Positions 17,553 through 26,461 of a stretch of 64,000 nucleotides of DNA are shown here, one piece after another. Origin of the DNA: Stigmatella ashevillena (GTDB lineage: Bacteria > Myxococcota > Myxococcia > Myxococcales > Myxococcaceae). The notes below the pieces were generated by a model, which saw only the letters and a list, made by a program, of their open reading frames with translations, made no database searches and was not told the origin of the DNA. The DNA lies in assembly GCF_028368975.1 (NCBI RefSeq), contig NZ_JAQNDM010000002.1, forward strand, positions 7,620,425 to 7,684,424, in the 5' to 3' direction. How positions within the stretch are numbered: position 1 is the stretch's first letter; every line of letters starts with the position of its first letter. A program made the position numbers and the translations under genes.

Positions 17553-18726
17553 GCAGGCTGTCCCGCCATCGGAGCGTGGAAGGCTCCACGGCAAAGCGCA
17601 ACCGGGGGAGTCGCTCGAGCAAGAGGCGGAAGGACAGCTTGGCCTCCAGCAGCGCCAGCGGGGCGCCGAGGCAGAAATGGATGCCGGAGCCGAAGGCGAT
17701 GTGCCGGTTGGGCTGACGGGCGATGTCGAACCGCTCGGGCTCGGGGAAGACCTCGGCGTCGTGATTGGCTGACACCAGCCCGGCCACGACCATCTCTCCG
17801 GCGGGGATGCGCTCCCCATGGAACTCGGTGTCCTCGAGGGTGAAGCGGCTGGTGGAGTGCTTCACCGGGCCGCAATACCGCAGCATCTCCTCCACGGCGG
17901 AGTCGAGCAGGGCAGGCTCGGCGCGCAGCCGCTCGAGTTGCCCGGGGTGCTTCAGCAGCGCCCAGAGGCCGTTGCCGATGAGGTTCACCGTCGTCTCATG
18001 GCCTGCCACCAGCAGCAGGAACACCATGCTCATCAGCTCCACGGGCGTGAGCCGGTCTCCCTGCTCCTCGGCGGTAATCATGGCACTGGCCAGGTCATCG
18101 CGTGGCTCCGCCCGGCGCCGGGCCAGGAACTCCTGTAGGTAGTCCTGGAACTCCTGGGCCATGCGCCGCAAGGGGGCCAGGTCCCCGTCCTTGGGAGGGG
18201 TGAGGAAGGTGGTGGTCCACGCCCGGAATCGGTCCTGGTCCTCGACGGGCACGCCCAGCAACTCCGCGATGACCGTGATGGGCAGGGGAAATGCAAAAGC
18301 ATCCAGCAGATCCACGCTGTCTTGCTTCTGGACGGTGTCCAGCAGTTGCTCGGCGATGGCGGTGATGCGCGGACGCAGCGCCTCGACCCGGCGCGAGGTG
18401 AAGGCTTGGGCCACCAGGGAGCGCAGCCGGGTGTGCATGGGCGGGTCCGCGCTCAGCATGTGCTGGTCGAGGTGCTTCAGGGAACTCACCCGGAAGTAAC
18501 GCCGCTGAGAGTCCCGGTCGAGCTTCTGCTTGCTTTTGGCGAAGCGGTTGTCTTTCAGGAACTCGACGGCGGCGTGGTACCGGCAAACCACCCAGATGGG
18601 GCCCTCCATGGAGGGGTGGCGCGAGCGGGCCACGGGGGCCGCCTGCCGCATGCGTGCGTAGAGGGGAAAGGGATTCTCGATGACCTCCGGAGACCACAGC
18701 TCATGGGGAAGATCCGGAGTGCTCAA
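17515..18726 (-). CDS. Cytochrome P450
   Basis: A 403-residue soluble bacterial P450. The I-helix oxygen-binding motif is AGHETTVN, the ExxR motif lies in EEMLRYCGP, and the haem-binding loop is FGSGIHFCLGAPLA with the axial Cys near residue 349. ADPPMHTRLRSLV, typical of the C-helix, is also present. It belongs with the CYP107/CYP109-like monooxygenases common in actinobacteria and myxobacteria. No ferredoxin or reductase gene is adjacent, so electron partners must come from elsewhere. The substrate is unknown; position suggests hydroxylation of a fatty acid or related compound feeding the neighbouring acyl-CoA set, but transcription is opposite. Confidence 0.92.
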   Translation of the reverse strand: MSTPDLPHELWSPEVIENPFPLYARMRQAAPVARSRHPSMEGPIWVVCRYHAAVEFLKDNRFAKSKQKLDRDSQRRYFRVSSLKHLDQHMLSADPPMHTRLRSLVAQAFTSRRVEALRPRITAIAEQLLDTVQKQDSVDLLDAFAFPLPITVIAELLGVPVEDQDRFRAWTTTFLTPPKDGDLAPLRRMAQEFQDYLQEFLARRRAEPRDDLASAMITAEEQGDRLTPVELMSMVFLLLVAGHETTVNLIGNGLWALLKHPGQLERLRAEPALLDSAVEEMLRYCGPVKHSTSRFTLEDTEFHGERIPAGEMVVAGLVSANHDAEVFPEPERFDIARQPNRHIAFGSGIHFCLGAPLALLEAKLSFRLLLERLPRLRFAVEPSTLRWRDSLLIHGLERLPVTF

Positions 18727-18828
18727 GACAACCTCGGCGCCAGAGAGAGAGCCCGCGCCTGGAAGGTTAGCGCGGGCGGCGGTTTCTCTCCATGGGGAGG
18801 CTTGAGGGTGCCCTGACGCAGGGGGGCT

Positions 18829-19785
18829 TCACGCGGACCGGGTGGCTACGAGCGACACCACCGCGAGGCGCTCTACGTTCGCGTAAGGGCGCTTGTCCAG
18901 CTCCTCGCCGAAGACGTCTGGATCCAACTCCTCGTAGTGGGCTTGCACGCCGGGCCGGGTGATGAAGGGCAGCAGTGCTGCCCGGAGCTGATCCTCGCCG
19001 TCCACCACGGGGGCTCCGCTGTAGAGGACGAACGTGCCGCCCGGAGCCAGCCGCTCCAGTGCCTCCCGCGTGAAGCGCACGGACAGTTCGATGCCGTAGC
19101 TGCCACCGCCATGACGGTACGTGCGGGCGTCTTCGTCCACGAGGTAGGGCGGATTGGCCATCACCAGGTCCACCCCTCCTGGAATGCCGCGCAGCCCATC
19201 GCTCGGAAGGAACTCCACCTGGGAGGCCTCATTGAGCGCGGCGTTGATGCGGGAGAAGCGCAGGGCGCGCGTGCTCACATCGGAGAGAATGAGCGAGTCC
19301 ACCCGGGCCGCCATGGACAGGCCCCCTGCCCCCGAGCCGCAGCCGAGGTCCACCGCGCGATGGAACCTTCCCGGCACGCGCGCGAGCAGTGCGGCGAAGC
19401 GGTAGGTGTCCGGCCCGAAGAAGACGGAGTCCTCGGCGAGGGTGGGGTAGGCGTCATGAAGGTAGAGCCCTTCGCCGAGGCTGGAGAAGCGCACCAGGCT
19501 GCGCAGCCAACCGTTCGTCAGGTACTCCAGCATCTCCGCGCGCTCCAGCAACGCCAGCAGGTGCTGGGGCAGCGCCTCCGGCATGAAGGGGCGGCTCCAG
19601 CCGAACACGTCCCGCACGGAGCGTGCCACCTGAGAGGACGGCCGGTCATTGACGCGGCGGTGGGTCTCGGGTGTCACGGTGGTGAAGCGGTAGCCCGCCG
19701 CGCGCAACGCACGGCCCAACTGCAGCAGGGGTTCATCTTGGAGGGTCACCCTCCCAGCTTTGGAATGGGGGGTGAGCCCTGTCAA
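18829..19785 (-). CDS. SAM-dependent methyltransferase, HemK/PrmC-like
   Basis: A 318-residue class I methyltransferase. The SAM motif is AVDLGCGSGAGGLSM, and motif IV is LVMANPPYLVDE, the NPPY signature of enzymes that methylate amide or exocyclic nitrogen in proteins and nucleic acids. An N-terminal helical region of about 120 residues carries PEALPQHLLALLERAEMLEYL. TTG 19785 is chosen because GGGAGGAGG stands six bases upstream; GTG 19749 is the alternative. A PrmC housekeeping role is unlikely because the N-terminal domain differs, so the target is unknown. Confidence 0.78.
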   Translation of the reverse strand: MTGLTPHSKAGRVTLQDEPLLQLGRALRAAGYRFTTVTPETHRRVNDRPSSQVARSVRDVFGWSRPFMPEALPQHLLALLERAEMLEYLTNGWLRSLVRFSSLGEGLYLHDAYPTLAEDSVFFGPDTYRFAALLARVPGRFHRAVDLGCGSGAGGLSMAARVDSLILSDVSTRALRFSRINAALNEASQVEFLPSDGLRGIPGGVDLVMANPPYLVDEDARTYRHGGGSYGIELSVRFTREALERLAPGGTFVLYSGAPVVDGEDQLRAALLPFITRPGVQAHYEELDPDVFGEELDKRPYANVERLAVVSLVATRSA

Positions 19786-19832
19786 GGCAGGCCTCCTCCC
19801 GTTGTCGTGGAGCCGCCATCGGGCGGCGGGGC

Positions 19833-20783
19833 TCAGGCGGTGGCCGTCTGCCGGTCCGGAGTGAACTGGGCCAGGGCCGCACTGGAGAGGATGAGCGTGC
19901 CGCCCACCAGGAGGGAGGGCGTGAGCGGCTCGTGCAGCATCACCACGCCCAGCGCCACGGCCACCAGTGTGTCCAGCAGGCTCATGACGCCAATGGCGGT
20001 GAGCGAGAGGCGCTGCAAGAGCCAGTAGAAGCACTGGTACGTCAGCACCGTGCCGCCCAGCGCCAGGTACACCACGGCGAGCACCGCGCGCGAGGTCCAG
20101 TTCACCGGCTCAGCGCCTTCCAGGAGGAAGGACATGCCCAGCAGGGGCACCGCGCTGCTCAGGGTCTGGATGAACACCAGGATGTGAGGGGGCACGTGCG
20201 CCATGTGCCGTTTCACCAGCACGTTGGCGAGCGCCATGAGCGCCGTGGCCCCCAGCGTGAGCAGGCCTCCGAGCAACACCAGGCTGGACATCTCCATCTG
20301 CCCGAGCTGCGATTGCTGCAAGGCCATCACGCCCACCACCCCCAGCCCGGCCGCCATCAGCTTGGGGGCCGTCAGTGGCTGGTCCGGCAGCAGCACGCGC
20401 CCCACCAGCAGCAACCACACCGGGAAGGTGGAGAAGAGCAGCGAGGACCAACTCGTGGGAATCCACTGCTGGCCGATGAAGAGCAACCCGAAGGGGATGG
20501 CGAGCTGAATGCAGCCCAGGCCCACGATGCGCCACGTGGTGCGGGCTCCCAGCTGCGCGCCCTGGGTCCGGGCAAAGGGCAGCAGCATGAGTCCCGCCAC
20601 CAGCATGCGGATCCCCGCGAAGCGCAGCGGGGGCAGGTCCTCCAGGCCGACCTTCACCACGACCCAGGTCGAGCCCCACAACAGGAAGCACGTGCAGTAG
20701 GCGAGCACGAGCTTGAGCGGGCTCGTGGCGGAGGTCAGCCTCGGGAGGGCGGTGGGAACCATGGCGGAGCGCGGACGTAGCAC
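19833..20783 (-). CDS. EamA/DMT-family transporter
   Basis: A 316-residue membrane protein with about ten hydrophobic helices in two EamA repeats (LVLAYCTCFLLWGSTWVVVK starts the first, LLTLGATALMALANVLVKR the second). The GSTWVVVK and LPPLRFAGIRML marks are typical of the drug/metabolite exporter superfamily, so it probably exports a metabolite or amino acid. GTG 20783 has GGAAG nearby; ATG 20762 is equally possible. It shares orientation with the methyltransferase gene 47 bases downstream and the PhyH gene 40 bases upstream, so the three may be one transcript. Confidence 0.85.
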   Translation of the reverse strand: MLRPRSAMVPTALPRLTSATSPLKLVLAYCTCFLLWGSTWVVVKVGLEDLPPLRFAGIRMLVAGLMLLPFARTQGAQLGARTTWRIVGLGCIQLAIPFGLLFIGQQWIPTSWSSLLFSTFPVWLLLVGRVLLPDQPLTAPKLMAAGLGVVGVMALQQSQLGQMEMSSLVLLGGLLTLGATALMALANVLVKRHMAHVPPHILVFIQTLSSAVPLLGMSFLLEGAEPVNWTSRAVLAVVYLALGGTVLTYQCFYWLLQRLSLTAIGVMSLLDTLVAVALGVVMLHEPLTPSLLVGGTLILSSAALAQFTPDRQTATA

Positions 20784-20823
20784 GGGACTTCCATGCCTGC
20801 CCAGGTGGGGCTCGTCCCGGCAC

Positions 20824-21648
20824 TCAGAAGCCGCGCGGCGGCAGAGCAGGCGAGCGGCGCAGCCAGTTGTTCTCGGGGTAGGTGGCGGACCCGTCGATGA
20901 GGTGGAGCGAGTAGGCGTGCCGGCTCTTGGGAGAGGTGTTGGCTCCGCTGCGGTGCGGCAGCAGGCCGTGCAGTACCACGAGGGTCCCCTGCTTCACCTC
21001 CAAGGGCACCATGTCTTCCTCGGACCAGGGCGTGGCGTCCAGCACCCGGAAGACCGTGCCGCCCTCGGGAGCGCGCACGAAACGCTTTTTCAGCCCCTGC
21101 CGGTGCCCGCCGGGCAGGGCCCACAGACAGCCGTTCTCCAGGGTGGTGTCCTCCAGGGCGAACCAGAAGCCCAGGCAGGTGGAGGGCTCGGTGAACAAGA
21201 ACGTCGCGTCCTGGTGACTCGTGACTTCACCGCCGATGTAGGGCTGCTTGAAGATGTACATCGATTGCAGCAGGAGCGGTCGGGTCAGTCCCAGCTCCGC
21301 CGCCAGGGCCGCCAACTCGGGTGTGCGCGAGAACCGGTTGAACACGGGCTCCAGGTCATGCAGCGCGTGGCCGATCTTGTTGATGGACAACGCCTGTGGC
21401 TGGCCCAGGGAGCCGTCTGGCCGGAAAGCGCCCTCCTCGAAGAAGAAGCGGATCTGATCTCCCGAGGACAGGAAGTAGGCGTCCGAAGTGCGGCTCTGTT
21501 CGTGGGTGGTGAAGATGGAGCGGGTCTCGGGCTGGAAGCCCGCCACCAGTGCTTCGGCCCGGTGTTTCAGGGCCTCACAGGAGTTCCCTGACACGAATCC
21601 CGGGAGAATGAGAAAGCCTTGTTGCTCGAAGTCCTTGGCCCGGCTCAT
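20824..21648 (-). CDS. Phytanoyl-CoA dioxygenase (PhyH) family protein
   Basis: A 274-residue Fe(II)/2-oxoglutarate dioxygenase. The metal triad is the HxD of TSHQDATF and the distal His of LHGLLPHRSGAN, where the Arg/Ser context is also right for 2-oxoglutarate binding. The N-terminal DFEQQGFLILPGFVS and the mid-protein GFWFALEDTTLENGCLWALPGGH are family marks. AGGAGG lies four bases before ATG 21648. PhyH enzymes hydroxylate small lipids or secondary metabolites, and the substrate here is not evident. The frame stays open far upstream, but that part is antisense to the regulator gene. Confidence 0.9.
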   Translation of the reverse strand: MSRAKDFEQQGFLILPGFVSGNSCEALKHRAEALVAGFQPETRSIFTTHEQSRTSDAYFLSSGDQIRFFFEEGAFRPDGSLGQPQALSINKIGHALHDLEPVFNRFSRTPELAALAAELGLTRPLLLQSMYIFKQPYIGGEVTSHQDATFLFTEPSTCLGFWFALEDTTLENGCLWALPGGHRQGLKKRFVRAPEGGTVFRVLDATPWSEEDMVPLEVKQGTLVVLHGLLPHRSGANTSPKSRHAYSLHLIDGSATYPENNWLRRSPALPPRGF

Positions 21649-21804
21649 GTCGCCTCCTGGGCGGTGGAGCGTACCAGTAGCCGACACGGTCCGCGGGACA
21701 GAGGCCTCATTTCCGACGCCCTGCGCGGGAGGGTAGGTGCTCGGATTCGGCACCGCCACTATGTCTGGCGCAGTCTCAGCAGGGATTGGGGGGAAGTGGT
21801 GGCC

Positions 21805-24800
21805 ATGGGTGAGGTCTTCCCAGAAGAGGACGTGTCCGCGCCGTGCGCTTCTCGATCGACGGGAAAGTGCGCGGCCGAGTCCTCGGGAAGGCGTGCACCT
21901 CCCTCTGGCACGGTGGCCTTGGTCTTCACCGAAATCCAGGCGGCCACCCGGCTCTGGGAGCGGTGTGCCACGGGCATGCGCGAGGCGCTGGAGATCCATG
22001 ACCGCGTGCTGCGCACGCTGCTGGAGTCCGGGACTGGGTATGAGGTGAAGGTGCAGGGGGGCTCGTTCATGATTGCCTTCCCCTCGCCAGTGGAGGCGGT
22101 GCGCTGGTGCCTGGAGGCCCAGGAGGCGCTGCTGGACGCCCCCTGGCCCGAGGAGTTCCTTGCGCAGCCCGAGGCGGCGGTGGAAGTGGGACTGCGGGGC
22201 TGGGTGTACCGGGGCCCCCGCGTCCTCATGGGCGTTCACGTGGGCGAGCCCGAGTGCCGCATCAATGTGAGGACGGGCCGTGCGGACTACTTCGGCCGCA
22301 TGGTGAACACGGCGGCGCGGGTGGCGGCCGCGGGCCATGGGGGGCAGGTGCTGGTCAGTGGAGAGGCCTGGGCCCAGGTGGCCCCGGCGGTGAAGGCCTT
22401 GGGCCAGCCGGCCATTCGTCCCCTCGGCTCCTTCCGGTTCCGGGGCATCGAGAGCGCGGTGGCCCTGGTGGAAGCGCTGCCGGCCTCGCTGAGCGAGCGG
22501 CGGTTCGGTGCCCCGCGTGCCCCCCGGGTACGTCAGGGCAACGCCCCCATTCCCCAGAGTGAGCTCATCGGCCGGAGCACGGAGTTGATGCACTTGCGGC
22601 AGGCGCTCGGCGAGGGTGTCCGGCTTCTCACCTTGCTGGGGCCTGGGGGGATGGGGAAGACCCGGTTGGCCACGCACCTGGGAGGGCTGGAGTTGGAGTC
22701 CTGTGCCTGGACGGGAGGGGTGTGGCTGTGTGAGCTGGCCGAGGTGAAGACGGCGGAGGCGCTCTGCCACGCCGTGGGACAGGCCATCGGTGCTTCCCTG
22801 ACGCGCGAGGCGGAGGCCGGAGGGCTCGCGGAGCAGCTCGGGCATGCATTGGATGATTGCGGCGAGCTGCTGCTCATTCTCGACAACCTGGAGCAAGTCA
22901 CCTCGCCCGCCGCGGGACTCCTGGAGCGCTGGCTCGAGCTGGCCCCCCGGGCGCGCTTCGTGGCCACGTCTCGGGAGGCCCTGGGGGTTCCGGGTGAACG
23001 TGTGCTGGATCTGGAGCCACTGCCCTTGCCGGAGCCCGGAGAGCATCGGCTGGAGGTGATCGCCCGTTCCGAGGCCGTGCGTCTGTTCGTGCAGCGGGCG
23101 CGGGAATCCCGAGGGGGGTTCGAGCTGACGGCCGAGGAGGCCCCCCGTGTGGTGGACATCGTCCGCCAACTCGATGGCAATGCCCTGGCCATCGAACTGG
23201 CCGCGGCCCGCACGGGAGTCATGGGGGTGGGCCAGCTCCGGGACCGGCTCCCGCGCCGCTTCGAGTTGCTGCGCGGCGGGCGGCGCGACGTGTCGGCGCG
23301 GCAGGCCACGCTGCGGGGAGCCATCGATTGGTCCTGGCACCTGCTCTCACCCGCTGAAAAGTCCGCGCTGTCGCAGTGCTCGGTGTTCCGGGGCGGCTTC
23401 ACGCCTCACGCGGCGGAGGCCGTGCTCGTGCTGCCGCCCGGCTCGCCGGGCGTGGGGGAGGTGCTCCACGCGCTGCGCTCCAAGTCGCTCCTGCGGCTCT
23501 TGGAGGCAGGGGACGTGGGTGAGCAGGAGCGCCTGGGCATGTATGAAAGCATCCGTCAGTACGCCGCCGAGCGGCTGGTGGAGGGCAAGGGTGAGGAGGC
23601 GGTGGTGGCACGCCACGCCGGGTGGTACCTGACGCTGGCGCGTGGCTTCCATGCCAGGGGCCGCGCCCGTCCGGGGGGAGAGGTGCTGCGCCATCTCTCC
23701 GTGGAGCGTGAGAACCTGCTGGCGGTGTGTGACGGCTGTCTGGCGCGGGCCTCCGCCGAGCCTCGGGCGCTGACGCAGGCGCTGGAGATTCTGGAGGCGC
23801 TGGAGCCCGATGTTCTCGCCCAGGGACCTGCCCGGCCGCTCCTCACCCGCCTGGAGCGGGTCATCGTCCTGGCCGGAGCGCTCCAGGTGGCACCGGCCTG
23901 TGTGGCCGCGGCCTGGGCGGTGCAAGGCCGGGTGCTGCTGGAAGCCGGCCAACCCGAGGCCGCCCGGAAGAACCTGGAGCAGGCCTGCGCGGCCCTGCGC
24001 GGGGTGGGGGAGGGGGCCGCGGAGAAGCGCGTGCTGGTGGACCTGTCCATCGTGGCCCGCCACCAGGGGGATGTGGCTTCGGCCTGGGAGTTCATCCAGC
24101 GGGCGCAGGGCCTGTCCTCGGAGGGGGACCGGTGGCTGGATGCCTATGCGATGGGGAACCTGGGACTGGTCGAACAGGTGCGTGTGGGGGCGGAGGTGGC
24201 CCTGCCCTACCTGGGGGCGGCCCAGACCCTGTTCGAGGCACTGGGCGATGTGACGCGAGAGGTGTGCTTCACCACGCACGGCGCGGTGGCGCTGGGAGAG
24301 CTGGGGCGCACCGCCGAGGCGGTGGAACGGGTGAGCGAGGCGATGCACCGCGCCGCCAGCGTCGGAGACCAGGGAGGGCACGTCCTCGCGCGGCTGCACC
24401 TGGGGGGCATTCTTCTGGATGTGGGAAGGGCCTCCGAGGCGCGTGGGCACCTGACGGCGGCCGTGAGAATGGCCCAGCAGCTCCGGGGGCGGAGCCTGGA
24501 AGGCATGGCCTCGGGAGAGCTGGGGCGTGCCGAGCTGGTCCTGGGCGCATTCGCGGAGGCCCGGAACTGGTTCGCGGAGGCGGTCTCGCTGCTCGACGGG
24601 GTGGCGCAAGGATGGGCGCTGCGGTTCGCCGCACACCGTGCCGCGGTGGACGCGATGCTGGGAGACACCGAGTTGGCGCGCGAGAGCTTCGCGGCGCTGG
24701 AGGCAGCGCCCGAGTTTCAGCAGGATCCCGTGCTGCGCGAGCTCATCGGGTTGCTGCGCGCGGCGGCGGATCTGACCGTGGCCCGGACATCCTCCGGCAG

Positions 24801-24939
24801 TGGGTTGGCGCGTCAGGCCTGGGAGTCGTCCCGGCGGCTGCTGGAGGAGGCCGGGCGAACACCGGTGAAGGGAAGCTCTTCCCATCTTCGGGGGGCGCGG
24901 TCCTGGCTGGAGCGGATGCTGTCCCCTCCGGTGGCGTAA
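21805..24939 (+). CDS. Degenerate cyclase-NB-ARC-TPR signalling protein
   Basis: A 1044-residue multidomain protein. Residues about 35-230 are a class III nucleotide cyclase-like domain (ALVFTEIQAATRLWE, then DYFGRMVNTAARVAAAGHGGQVLVS). Both metal-binding Asp are replaced: the first is Glu43 and the second is Gly86 in VQGGSFM, where EGDSF is usual. Residues about 250-620 form an NB-ARC/STAND ATPase with P-loop GPGGMGKTRL (about 278-287), Walker B LLLILDNLEQV and REALGVPGE. From about 690 to 1000 there are TPR-like helical repeats. It is probably a ligand- or partner-triggered scaffold, not a cyclase. No DNA-binding domain is visible. The start follows GGGGGAAG. It is transcribed away from the PhyH gene. 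Confidence 0.85.
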   Translation: MGEVFPEEDVSAPCASRSTGKCAAESSGRRAPPSGTVALVFTEIQAATRLWERCATGMREALEIHDRVLRTLLESGTGYEVKVQGGSFMIAFPSPVEAVRWCLEAQEALLDAPWPEEFLAQPEAAVEVGLRGWVYRGPRVLMGVHVGEPECRINVRTGRADYFGRMVNTAARVAAAGHGGQVLVSGEAWAQVAPAVKALGQPAIRPLGSFRFRGIESAVALVEALPASLSERRFGAPRAPRVRQGNAPIPQSELIGRSTELMHLRQALGEGVRLLTLLGPGGMGKTRLATHLGGLELESCAWTGGVWLCELAEVKTAEALCHAVGQAIGASLTREAEAGGLAEQLGHALDDCGELLLILDNLEQVTSPAAGLLERWLELAPRARFVATSREALGVPGERVLDLEPLPLPEPGEHRLEVIARSEAVRLFVQRARESRGGFELTAEEAPRVVDIVRQLDGNALAIELAAARTGVMGVGQLRDRLPRRFELLRGGRRDVSARQATLRGAIDWSWHLLSPAEKSALSQCSVFRGGFTPHAAEAVLVLPPGSPGVGEVLHALRSKSLLRLLEAGDVGEQERLGMYESIRQYAAERLVEGKGEEAVVARHAGWYLTLARGFHARGRARPGGEVLRHLSVERENLLAVCDGCLARASAEPRALTQALEILEALEPDVLAQGPARPLLTRLERVIVLAGALQVAPACVAAAWAVQGRVLLEAGQPEAARKNLEQACAALRGVGEGAAEKRVLVDLSIVARHQGDVASAWEFIQRAQGLSSEGDRWLDAYAMGNLGLVEQVRVGAEVALPYLGAAQTLFEALGDVTREVCFTTHGAVALGELGRTAEAVERVSEAMHRAASVGDQGGHVLARLHLGGILLDVGRASEARGHLTAAVRMAQQLRGRSLEGMASGELGRAELVLGAFAEARNWFAEAVSLLDGVAQGWALRFAAHRAAVDAMLGDTELARESFAALEAAPEFQQDPVLRELIGLLRAAADLTVARTSSGSGLARQAWESSRRLLEEAGRTPVKGSSSHLRGARSWLERMLSPPVA

Positions 24940-25066
24940 CCCTTCCCCCCTTCCCAATCCAAGGAGCACATACGAACGGAAACCGTTCCTCTCGGGCCGG
25001 GCAGCCAGGCATCCACGGACAGCGGAACGCTCGACAGCGCTTCGCGAGCGTGAGAGACGCGAGGAC

Positions 25067-26461
25067 ATGGCCGACGTGCGAGCAGGCGGAATGCCGGGGC
25101 AGCCCGAGCTGGGGCTGTTCCGGTTGACCTGGCCCATCTTCTTCGAGTTTCTCCTCTTCATGCTGATGGGCACGGCGGACACGCTCATGCTCAGTGGCGT
25201 GTCCGACGACTCCGTGGCGGCCGTCGGCGTCGTCCATCAGTTCCTCTTCGTGTGCATCCTCATCATGGAGGTGATTAGCAATGGCGCCTCCATCGTCGTG
25301 GCGCAGTACCTGGGCGCCCGGCGGGCGCAAGAGGCCTCCCGGATCGCCGCGATCTCCATCACGCTGAACTTCCTGTTGGGCGTGGTGGTGAGCGCGGGCC
25401 TGCTGCTGGGGGGCAACGCCATCCTGGACCGGATGAACCTTCAGGGACAGGTGCTGGTCCACGCTCAGACGTACATGGGCATCACCGGAGGGTCCATCTT
25501 CCTGCAAGCCCTCATCAACGTCTTCTCCAGCCTGCTGCGCACCTATGGGTTCACCAAGGAGTCGATGTTCGTCTCGCTGGGGATGAACATCCTGCACGTG
25601 CTGGGCAACTACTCGTTGGTGTTCGGCCACTTCGGCCTGCCGAGGATGGAGGTGGCAGGCGCGGCGATCTCCACCGTGTTGAGCCGCTGCGTGGCGCTCG
25701 CCGTGTTCATCTGGATGCTCTACCGCGTGATGGAGATCCGGATGGTGTTCCGCGATTACGTGCGCTTCTCGCGGGAGTACATCCACAAGATTCTGAAGGT
25801 GGGTGTCCCCTCCGCCATCGAGCAGATGATGTACCACTGCTGCCAGACGGTGTTTCTGTACTACGTCACCTTCCTGGGGCCCACGGCGCTCGCCTCCCGG
25901 CAGTACGCGATGGCGATCTCCCAGTATGTCTTCTTGTTCAGCCTGGCCATCGGCCTGGGCACCTCCATCCTGGTCGGGAGGCTGGTGGGGGCCAACCGCC
26001 CGGACGATGCCTACCGCCGCGCCCTGGAGAGCTTGAAGTGGAGCGTGGCCATCACCGTGCTGGTGGACGTGGCCGCCATCCTGTTCCGCAAGCCGCTGAT
26101 TGGCTTCTTCACGGCCAACGGCGACATCATCCAGTTGACCGCCCAGGTCATCGTCCTGAGCCTCATCCTCGAATCCGGACGGTCCTTCAACCTCGTGCTG
26201 GTGAATGCCCTGCGCGCTGCCGGAGACGCCGCGTTCACCGTCTACGTGGGTTTTGGCTCCATGGTCTGCCTGAGCCTGCCGCTGGGCTACTGGCTGGTCT
26301 TCCGCATGAACATGGGACTGGCGGGCGTCTGGCTCGCCATCGCGGCGGATGAGTGGGTGCGAGGCATCGTCATGTGGCTCCGGTGGCGGAGCCGGGCCTG
26401 GGAGAAACAGGCCCTCGTCGCTCAGGCCGAGCCTTCCGCGGAGATGGCGCTTGGTGGTTGA
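25067..26461 (+). CDS. MATE-family efflux transporter
   Basis: A 464-residue membrane protein with twelve predicted helices in two halves. Family marks are FFEFLLFMLMGTADTLML, GASIVVAQYLGARRAQEA in the first half and the matching GLGTSILVGRLVGANRPDDA in the second. It would export cationic or toxic compounds in exchange for Na+ or H+. GAGG lies three bases before the ATG. The following lipoprotein gene begins inside the last codons of this one, so the two are coupled. Confidence 0.9.
   Translation: MADVRAGGMPGQPELGLFRLTWPIFFEFLLFMLMGTADTLMLSGVSDDSVAAVGVVHQFLFVCILIMEVISNGASIVVAQYLGARRAQEASRIAAISITLNFLLGVVVSAGLLLGGNAILDRMNLQGQVLVHAQTYMGITGGSIFLQALINVFSSLLRTYGFTKESMFVSLGMNILHVLGNYSLVFGHFGLPRMEVAGAAISTVLSRCVALAVFIWMLYRVMEIRMVFRDYVRFSREYIHKILKVGVPSAIEQMMYHCCQTVFLYYVTFLGPTALASRQYAMAISQYVFLFSLAIGLGTSILVGRLVGANRPDDAYRRALESLKWSVAITVLVDVAAILFRKPLIGFFTANGDIIQLTAQVIVLSLILESGRSFNLVLVNALRAAGDAAFTVYVGFGSMVCLSLPLGYWLVFRMNMGLAGVWLAIAADEWVRGIVMWLRWRSRAWEKQALVAQAEPSAEMALGG

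Noticed and set aside
21805-22500. Active adenylate/guanylate cyclase.
   Set aside because: Both metal-binding Asp are missing (Glu43, Gly86), so activity is not supported.
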